This document shows positions 7,527-11,222 of a stretch of 11,222 nt of DNA, piece by piece (position 1 is the first letter of the stretch; each line of letters starts with the position of its first letter). A program made the position numbers and the translations under genes. The stretch spans positions 1 through 11,222 of the forward strand of contig QNBZ01000018.1 in the NCBI GenBank assembly GCA_003644295.1, in the 5' to 3' direction. Source of the DNA: Planctomycetota bacterium (lineage in GTDB: Bacteria; Planctomycetota; Phycisphaerae; Sedimentisphaerales; Anaerobacaceae). Below the pieces are notes generated by a model. The model was not told the DNA's origin and made no database searches. It saw nothing but the letters and a program-made list of their open reading frames with translations.

Positions 7527-7934
7527 ATGAAGCGTTTTTCTTTTCCGAAAAGCAGGCGTCTTGTTACTAACAGGCAGTTCGAGGCCGTTCTGGCTCGCAA
7601 ACTGCGTGTCAGCGATGGTTTACTAACACTCTATATGGCCGAGAATGATTGTGGTTATCCGCGATTGGGCGTTTCCGTCGCCAAATCCTGCGGCAATGCA
7701 GTTGTGCGTAATAGATTAAAACGATTACTAAGAGAGAGTTTTCGGCAAAGCAGGGATGAGATACCGGCTGGTTTTGATTATTTGCTTATGGTTTCACAAC
7801 AATGGACGAAAAAGGTAGAACAATCAGCAGGTCTCGGCAAGGATGTAAAGCGACTGACTTATGAGCGGGTAAGGTCTTCGTTCCTTGCTCTGGTGGATAC
7901 TGCGGCCAAAAAAGGAGCAGCAAACGGTGGATAG
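7527..7934 (+). CDS. rnpA: Ribonuclease P protein component
   Basis: Protein subunit of RNase P, which helps the catalytic RNA remove the 5' leader from tRNA precursors. The 135-residue product shows the family signature in order: FPKSRRLVTNRQFEAVL near the N-terminus (7-22), RLGVSVAKSCGNAV (46-59), and the RNR motif RNRLKRLLRE (61-70), then FDYLLMV (83-89). The tail is Ala/Gly/Lys-rich. The ATG gives the expected N-terminus but has no clear Shine-Dalgarno; the 46-bp spacer is A-rich. Unusually, rpmH (L34) is not upstream: the spacer is too short for it and an antiporter gene takes its place. yidD and yidC, which commonly follow rnpA, are also missing. Confidence 0.97.
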   Translation: MKRFSFPKSRRLVTNRQFEAVLARKLRVSDGLLTLYMAENDCGYPRLGVSVAKSCGNAVVRNRLKRLLRESFRQSRDEIPAGFDYLLMVSQQWTKKVEQSAGLGKDVKRLTYERVRSSFLALVDTAAKKGAANGG

Positions 7935-7953
7935 CGTCGCCGTACCGGCGACG
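7935..7953 (+). other. GC-rich hairpin between rnpA and the MerR-like gene
   Basis: The 19 bases directly after the rnpA stop codon form a perfect 8-bp inverted repeat (CGTCGCCG / CGGCGACG) with a TAC loop. No T-tract follows, so it is not a classical terminator. A role as an mRNA-stability or processing hairpin is possible. It lies just before the start of the MerR-like gene, where a Shine-Dalgarno is not evident. Confidence 0.6.
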
Positions 7954-7964
7954 GCTGAACGGAT

Positions 7965-8225
7965 ATGAATAAGAGAAGCAAATTAATATCAATAGGCACC
8001 GCCGCAAAAAAAGCTGGCATTTCCCGGCAATCTCTGCAATATTACCTTATGATTGGCCTGCTTGAGCCGACAGAAGTTGCGCCAACCGGCAGACGGCTGT
8101 TTGACGAAAAGAGCATTGAGCGAATTAGACTGATAAAAAAACTTAACGACAGCGGCTATCCTTTGCGGGCAATAAGAGAACTATTTTTGGAGGGCCGTAC
8201 CAATTTGAAGGGGAACAAAAAGTGA
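7965..8225 (+). CDS. Small MerR-type helix-turn-helix protein (DNA-binding domain only)
   Basis: Predicted DNA-binding protein of 86 residues. It matches the MerR winged-helix domain: ISIGTAAKKAGISRQSLQYY (helix-turn-helix, about 8-27), the wing GLLEPTEVAPTGRRLF (31-46), and the following helix pair with IRLIKKLNDSGYPLRAIREL (54-73). It stops there, with no dimerisation helix or ligand-binding domain, so any sensing must come from another protein or it acts as a constitutive regulator. An in-frame stop at 7956-7958 makes the ATG at 7965 the first possible start. Its TGA stop lies inside the GTGA overlap with the MCE gene, which suggests translational coupling. The target is unknown. Confidence 0.85.
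   Translation: MNKRSKLISIGTAAKKAGISRQSLQYYLMIGLLEPTEVAPTGRRLFDEKSIERIRLIKKLNDSGYPLRAIRELFLEGRTNLKGNKK
8208..8213 (+). promoter_or_regulatory. Shine-Dalgarno deciding the GTG start of the MCE gene
   Basis: AAGGGG lies 8 nt before a GTG codon at 8222 that overlaps the previous stop codon. This supports GTG rather than a downstream ATG as the start. Confidence 0.75.
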
Positions 8226-9100
8226 GCGATTACGAAACTACCCAAAGAAAGCGTAATATTACTGTGGGCATTTTTGTGTTAATAGCTGTCTGCGCGTTTG
8301 TATGGCTGGTTTTTAAGTTCGGTGATTTGCCGACGGCTGTCAGCAAACTCCGTTCGTTTCAGGTGTTCGTTCAGTTCCCAACGGCGCCGGGAGTGCAGCG
8401 GGATACTCCCGTTCGCTTTTGTGGTTATCAAATCGGCAGAGTAACAGACATTATGGCTCCGCAGATACGCGAAGACCTGAAGACCCATTTGAAATATCAC
8501 CAGGCAGTCGTTGTTCTCAGTATTGATAAAAAATACGTCAACATCCCAGCTAATGTCGAGGTGAAATTGATGACGCGCGGCCTTGGCAGCAGTTATATTG
8601 AACTCAAGGTCTCACCCCCTTATGAGAAAAAAGGGTTTTTGGAAAATGGCAGCTTATTACAGGGTTCTACCGGAATGACCAGTGAATTCTTCCCAGAAGA
8701 GAGTCAGAAAAAACTGGATGAACTAGTCAACGGCATTGACACTTTTATAAAAAACGCCAATGACGTTCTCGGCGACAAGGAAAACAAAGAAAATATCAGA
8801 ACAACCTTATCCAATCTGTCTGGTATGTCAAAGCAGGTTTCCCAGATGCTGGAAGAGCTTCAAAAATTTTTTATAGCCAGTACCAATACGAGCGAGGAAT
8901 TGAGTAAAGCGTCAACGGAATTACGGATAATTCTGGGGAAAGTGAACGACGGACAAGGTACCATTGCCCAGCTTGTGAACGATGGCCGGTTGTACGAAAA
9001 TCTACTTGAGAACACTGAGCAAATGCAGGTGCTGTTGCAAGAGCTTAAATTGTTTTTAGCTGAATCTCGTGATAATGGTGTGCCAATCAAGTTAAAGTAA
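8222..9100 (+). CDS. MCE/MlaD-family lipid-transport substrate-binding protein
   Basis: Probably the periplasmic, membrane-anchored MCE subunit of an Mla-type phospholipid transport system. The 292-residue protein has a short cytoplasmic N-terminus, one transmembrane helix at about 13-33, and a single MCE domain at about 46-131 (FPTAPGVQRDTPVRFCGYQIGRV at 52-74, later LMTRGLGSSYIELKV). A long helical/coiled region follows (160-285) with the MlaD-like GQGTIAQLVNDGRLYENL near the C-terminus. Translation begins at GTG 8222, overlapping the MerR-like stop by 4 bp with a good Shine-Dalgarno. The permease (mlaE) and ATPase (mlaF) genes that normally accompany it are not in the window. It ends 15 bp from the convergent hisF stop. 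Confidence 0.9.
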   Translation: MSDYETTQRKRNITVGIFVLIAVCAFVWLVFKFGDLPTAVSKLRSFQVFVQFPTAPGVQRDTPVRFCGYQIGRVTDIMAPQIREDLKTHLKYHQAVVVLSIDKKYVNIPANVEVKLMTRGLGSSYIELKVSPPYEKKGFLENGSLLQGSTGMTSEFFPEESQKKLDELVNGIDTFIKNANDVLGDKENKENIRTTLSNLSGMSKQVSQMLEELQKFFIASTNTSEELSKASTELRIILGKVNDGQGTIAQLVNDGRLYENLLENTEQMQVLLQELKLFLAESRDNGVPIKLK

Positions 9101-9115
9101 ACAGAATACGAATTA

Positions 9116-9880
9116 TCATAGATTTACCGCTATGCCGCGGCCGGCAAGGTATTCTTTCATCTGGGTTATAGTGTAATTTCCGAAGTGTGTGATTGAAGCC
9201 ATAAGGACTGCGTCTGCGCCACCGTCAACGATAGCATCATAAAGGTGCTCAAGCGTCCCCGCTCCTCCGGATGCGATTACCGGAATGTTGACCGCATCGG
9301 TAACGGCTTTGTTCAGTTCATTATCGTAACCCGCTTTAGTGCCGTCGGCGTCCATACTGGTAAGCAGTATTTCACCGGCGCCCAATTTTTCTGCTTTAAC
9401 AGCCCATTCAACCACATCGAGAGCGGTCGGCTCGGTGCCGGCCTTAATACAGACCTGCCATTTCGCCGGCTGTTTTTTTGACTGGCGGGCGTCAATGGCA
9501 AGGACAATACATTGATTTCCGAAACGCTGGGCCGCCTCGGTTAACAGCTTCGGATTTTCAACCGCAGCGGTATTCACCGAAACCTTTTCGGCTCCGCTTC
9601 GCAGAAGCTTGTCAATTTGCTCAACTGTTTGAATACCGCCGCCTACAGTAAATGGAATAAAGACCTTTTCGGCGACCTTTTCGGCAAGCTCGACTATCGT
9701 TTCACGAGAGCGAATAGTAGCGGTGATGTCGAGAAAGACCAGTTCATCTGCGCCGGTGTCGCTGTATCTTGCGCCGAGTTCGACAGGGTCGCCGGCGTCA
9801 CGCAGATTAAGAAAATTAACGCCCTTAACCACACGGTTATCTTTAACGTCGAGACAGGGGATGATTCTCTTTGTTAACAT
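9116..9880 (-). CDS. hisF: Imidazole glycerol phosphate synthase, cyclase subunit HisF
   Basis: Cytoplasmic (beta-alpha)8-barrel enzyme of histidine biosynthesis. With HisH it turns PRFAR plus ammonia into imidazole glycerol phosphate and AICAR. The 254 residues match the family's full length. The catalytic aspartates are both present: Asp11 in MLTKRIIPCLD and Asp130 in LAIDARQ. The phosphate-binding glycine stretches FTVGGGIQT (77-85) and IASGGAGTLEHL are intact. The gene starts 2 bp after the hisH stop, and GGGAA within the end of hisH serves as Shine-Dalgarno, so the two are co-transcribed and probably translationally coupled. No other his gene lies in the window. Confidence 0.98.
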   Translation of the reverse strand: MLTKRIIPCLDVKDNRVVKGVNFLNLRDAGDPVELGARYSDTGADELVFLDITATIRSRETIVELAEKVAEKVFIPFTVGGGIQTVEQIDKLLRSGAEKVSVNTAAVENPKLLTEAAQRFGNQCIVLAIDARQSKKQPAKWQVCIKAGTEPTALDVVEWAVKAEKLGAGEILLTSMDADGTKAGYDNELNKAVTDAVNIPVIASGGAGTLEHLYDAIVDGGADAVLMASITHFGNYTITQMKEYLAGRGIAVNL

Positions 9881-9882
9881 AA

Positions 9883-10491
9883 TCAGTTCCCATTTTCACA
9901 AATTTCGGCAAAATTACGCAGGATTTTCAAGCCGGTCTGACCACTTTTTTCTGGGTGAAACTGTGTTCCGTAAATGCGCCCTTTCTGCACTGAAGCCGGC
10001 AGAGCAAAACCGTAGTCGGTATAGGCAACTTTCGCATGGCCGTCTTTGACGTCGGCGTAGAATGAGTGTGCGAAATAAAAGTGCTTTTCCTTTCCAAGGC
10101 CGGCAAACAATTCCATATCTTCCGGCAAATTCACCTTATTCCAGCCCATATGCGGAATCACTCTGCCGGGCGGAACAGGAACTACATCGCCGCGTACTAA
10201 TCCGAGACCGTTGTGCGGACCATATTCACTGCTCTTCTCGAAGAGCATCTGGTAGCCGACACAAATACCCAGCAGAGGTTTGCCAGCTGAAGTAGCTTTC
10301 TTTATCAGAGAAGCCATGACGCCAAGTGAATTAACAGCATATCCGAAGGCTGCAACGCCGGGTAGAACAAGGCCGGCGGCACTTTCAATATCAGCAGGTT
10401 CGCAGCTGAGCTTGGCATCGCAGCCAATATGCCTGAATGCGTTACATACGCTCTTGACATTTCCAACATTATAATCAATGACAACTATCAT
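9883..10491 (-). CDS. hisH: Imidazole glycerol phosphate synthase, glutamine amidotransferase subunit HisH
   Basis: Class I glutamine amidotransferase that supplies ammonia to HisF. The 202-residue protein has the catalytic triad Cys77 (GICVGYQMLFE), His179 and Glu181 (TQFHPEKSG). The oxyanion-strand motif reads LPGVAAFG, with Ala47 where the family usually has Gly (PGVG). It is the upstream gene of the hisHF pair. The ATG at 10491 gives the canonical MIVVIDYNVGNVKSV start, with only a poor Shine-Dalgarno and no convincing promoter in the region just upstream. Confidence 0.97.
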   Translation of the reverse strand: MIVVIDYNVGNVKSVCNAFRHIGCDAKLSCEPADIESAAGLVLPGVAAFGYAVNSLGVMASLIKKATSAGKPLLGICVGYQMLFEKSSEYGPHNGLGLVRGDVVPVPPGRVIPHMGWNKVNLPEDMELFAGLGKEKHFYFAHSFYADVKDGHAKVAYTDYGFALPASVQKGRIYGTQFHPEKSGQTGLKILRNFAEICENGN

Positions 10492-10606
10492 AATTTACTT
10501 GTGATGACCCATTTTAACAAGGTTACGTTTGAAATTGGCTTTGATTGGGTTTGTTTTGAATAATTGCTCATTTTCGATTATTCATGGTTCATTAGCTATT
10601 GACTTC

Positions 10607-10624
10607 GCCCTGCCAGAGGCGGGC
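10607..10624. other. GC-rich hairpin in the intergenic region
   Basis: GCCC, a bulged T and GCC pair with GGC-GGGC across an AGA loop, giving 7 bp. The sequence after it (GGGCAAATTCC) resembles GGCAGGCAAATGCGG at 10791-10805, so the two may be diverged copies of one intergenic motif. No T-tract follows. Confidence 0.5.
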
Positions 10625-10647
10625 AAATTCCGGCTGACAACAGCGAG

Positions 10648-10711
10648 AAATTCGAAATACTAAACCCTAAATCCGAAACAATCTCAAAATCCAAATGACC
10701 CAAATTCAAAA
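10648..10711. repeat. Degenerate A-rich heptamer array
   Basis: Four consecutive 7-bp units, AAATTCG, AAATACT, AAACCCT and AAATCCG (10648-10675), are followed by looser units that begin with AAA and end in pyrimidine-rich triplets (AAACAATCTC, AAAATCC, AAATGACCC, AAATTC). The phase is exact in the first four and then drifts. No ORF or promoter is evident in it. Confidence 0.6.
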
Positions 10712-10725
10712 CAAGTTGAACATTA

Positions 10726-10785
10726 ACAAACGACTGGGTTTGCTAACCCTGAAGGCCTTGCCCTGCTGGGCGGTTTGTCGTTTGT
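10726..10785. other. 60-nt potential three-way-junction structure
   Basis: A perfect 9-bp outer stem (ACAAACGAC at 10726-10734, GTCGTTTGT at 10777-10785) encloses two hairpins: GGGTT-TGCT-AACCC (10736-10749) and GCCC-TGCT-GGGC (10760-10771, extendable by two G-U pairs). Both inner loops are TGCT. An AAGGCCTT palindrome sits between them. This may be a structured RNA, a palindromic intergenic repeat or a miniature element; the sequence does not decide which. Confidence 0.45.
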
Positions 10786-10866
10786 CCAATGGCAGGCAAA
10801 TGCGGGGGTCTTTTAACATATTCCCATGCGAAAATCAAGAGGAAAATTGGCCATAGAAAATATGGA

Positions 10867-11000
10867 ACGACCGGCCCGTGATTGTAAAAGTCGTCATAAG
10901 CCGATAAAGCTTATGCGACAAGGTGGTGCGTAGCCACCGTTAATCGCGGATTATTACCTTGCGGTAACAGAGCCGCATACAATGTAAAGGAGCCGGTCGT
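10867..11000 (+). ncRNA. Candidate bridge RNA region of the IS110 element
   Basis: Between the transposase start and the presumed element end lie four consecutive hairpins. They are GTCG-t-CATAAGC / GCTTATG-CGAC with a 7-nt loop (10890-10919), GGTGG(T) / (G)CCACC (10922-10938), TAATC-GCG-GATTA (10941-10953) and TTACC-TTGC-GGTAA (10954-10967). A 9-bp inverted repeat, ACGACCGGC (10867-10875) with GCCGGTCGT (10992-11000), could close the whole set into one multibranched fold. In IS110-group elements the non-coding left end encodes the bridge RNA that pairs with donor and target DNA. That assignment here rests on position and structure; the true RNA ends and guide loops are not determined. Confidence 0.55.
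10986..10992 (+). promoter_or_regulatory. Shine-Dalgarno of the transposase, next to a stem arm
   Basis: AAAGGAG lies 8 nt before the ATG at 11001. The spacer between it and the ATG is entirely the right arm of the 9-bp inverted repeat (10992-11000). Folding would therefore place the initiation region in or beside a stem, which may reduce transposase translation. Confidence 0.6.
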
Positions 11001-11222
11001 ATGAGTAACAGTATAACTTATGTAGCGATGGATACACACAAAAAAGAACATAATGTTGCATTGCATTATCCTGGGCAAGAGGAAATTGTCAGATTTACCG
11101 TCAGGAACACTGCCAAGGAAATCGCTAAGATGACCAAAAAGGTTATCAAACAGGCACATGGAGAAGTTAAGTTTTGTTATGAAGCAGGTGTTTGTGGTTT
11201 TGTTCTCAAACGCAGAATAGAA
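11001..11222 (+). CDS. IS110-family DEDD transposase, N-terminal part (cut by window end)
   Basis: The open frame runs from ATG 11001 to the window edge without a stop: 74 codons of an RNA-guided recombinase of the IS110 family, which has an N-terminal RuvC-like DEDD domain and a C-terminal serine-bearing Tnp domain. Visible family marks are YVAMDTHKKEHNVAL with the first catalytic Asp (Asp11) and VKFCYEAGVCGFVL with the catalytic Glu (Glu61). The remaining two Asp and the C-terminal domain lie beyond the window. A good Shine-Dalgarno precedes the start. The reading frame is intact so far, but whether the whole element is intact cannot be judged. Confidence 0.93.
   Translation, partial: MSNSITYVAMDTHKKEHNVALHYPGQEEIVRFTVRNTAKEIAKMTKKVIKQAHGEVKFCYEAGVCGFVLKRRIE

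Larger units (their letters stand above)
10851..11222 (+). mobile_element. Left part of an IS110-family insertion sequence (continues past the window)
   Basis: The segment contains the 5' part of a DEDD transposase and a structured non-coding leader. The left boundary is not defined by any terminal repeat I can see, as expected for IS110 elements, and could lie anywhere between about 10800 and 10865. I set it at the first hairpin, CCATA-GAAAA-TATGG (10851-10865). The right end is outside the window, so target duplication and element length cannot be assessed. Confidence 0.65.

Noticed and set aside
9101..9115. Bidirectional terminator between the convergent MCE and hisF genes
   Set aside because: The 15-bp gap contains no inverted repeat or T-tract.
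9723..10049. 108-codon plus-strand frame over hisH/hisF
   Set aside because: It spans the junction of two well-identified minus-strand genes and has no recognisable motif.
10648..10711. CRISPR array
   Set aside because: Units are 7-10 bp and contiguous, with no spacers of uniform length and no cas genes nearby.
10726..10785. tRNA or tRNA-like gene
   Set aside because: Only two short inner hairpins; no 7-bp acceptor with CCA, no anticodon arm and no T-arm consensus.
10911..11159. 82-codon minus-strand frame across the IS leader
   Set aside because: It is antisense to a recognisable IS110 transposase and the structured leader, and shows no domain motif.

Overview
The window looks like a bacterial chromosome with moderate GC content. 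Housekeeping genes sit at both ends, a run of membrane-transport genes fills the middle, and the left end of an insertion sequence enters at the right edge. Several traits would fit a moderate-GC Planctomycetota lineage such as Phycisphaerae/Sedimentisphaerales: rnpA without rpmH beside it, rpmA-obg without rplU, A-rich degenerate intergenic repeats, several starts with weak or no Shine-Dalgarno, and antiporters carrying CBS domains. This placement is a low-confidence inference; no marker here proves it.

Layout. Minus strand, 63-2186: a membrane-anchored TlpA-like thioredoxin, ribosomal protein L27 (rpmA) and the GTPase Obg. rpmA has its own strong sigma70-type promoter. A strong hairpin terminator lies between rpmA and obg. 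A divergent promoter region at about 2224-2357 then separates this block from a plus-strand run (2358-9100). That run holds three tandem paralogous Na+/H+-exchanger-type membrane proteins, each ending in a CBS pair, then rnpA, a minimal MerR-type DNA-binding protein, and an MCE/MlaD-type lipid-transport protein whose GTG start overlaps the merR-like stop. Gaps are 33, 38, 46, 30 and -4 bp, so much of it could be one transcript. On the minus strand, convergent with it, hisH-hisF (10491-9116) encode the two subunits of imidazole glycerol phosphate synthase.

The right end (10492-11222) is the accessory part. An intergenic stretch carries a degenerate 7-bp array (10648-10711) and a 60-nt fold with two hairpins inside a 9-bp stem (10726-10785). 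The 5' end of an IS110-family DEDD transposase follows (ATG at 11001, cut by the window end). Immediately upstream of that ORF are four consecutive hairpins enclosed by a 9-bp inverted repeat that ends at the start codon. This is where IS110-group elements encode a bridge RNA, and it is the most interesting signal in the window.

The second notable theme is the antiporter triplet. The copies share the exchanger fold, a paired-Asp motif and a conserved linker into the CBS domains, but differ at acidic positions near the presumed ion pathway (TM3 and TM4). The first copy also carries an uninterrupted T10 tract in its coding sequence.
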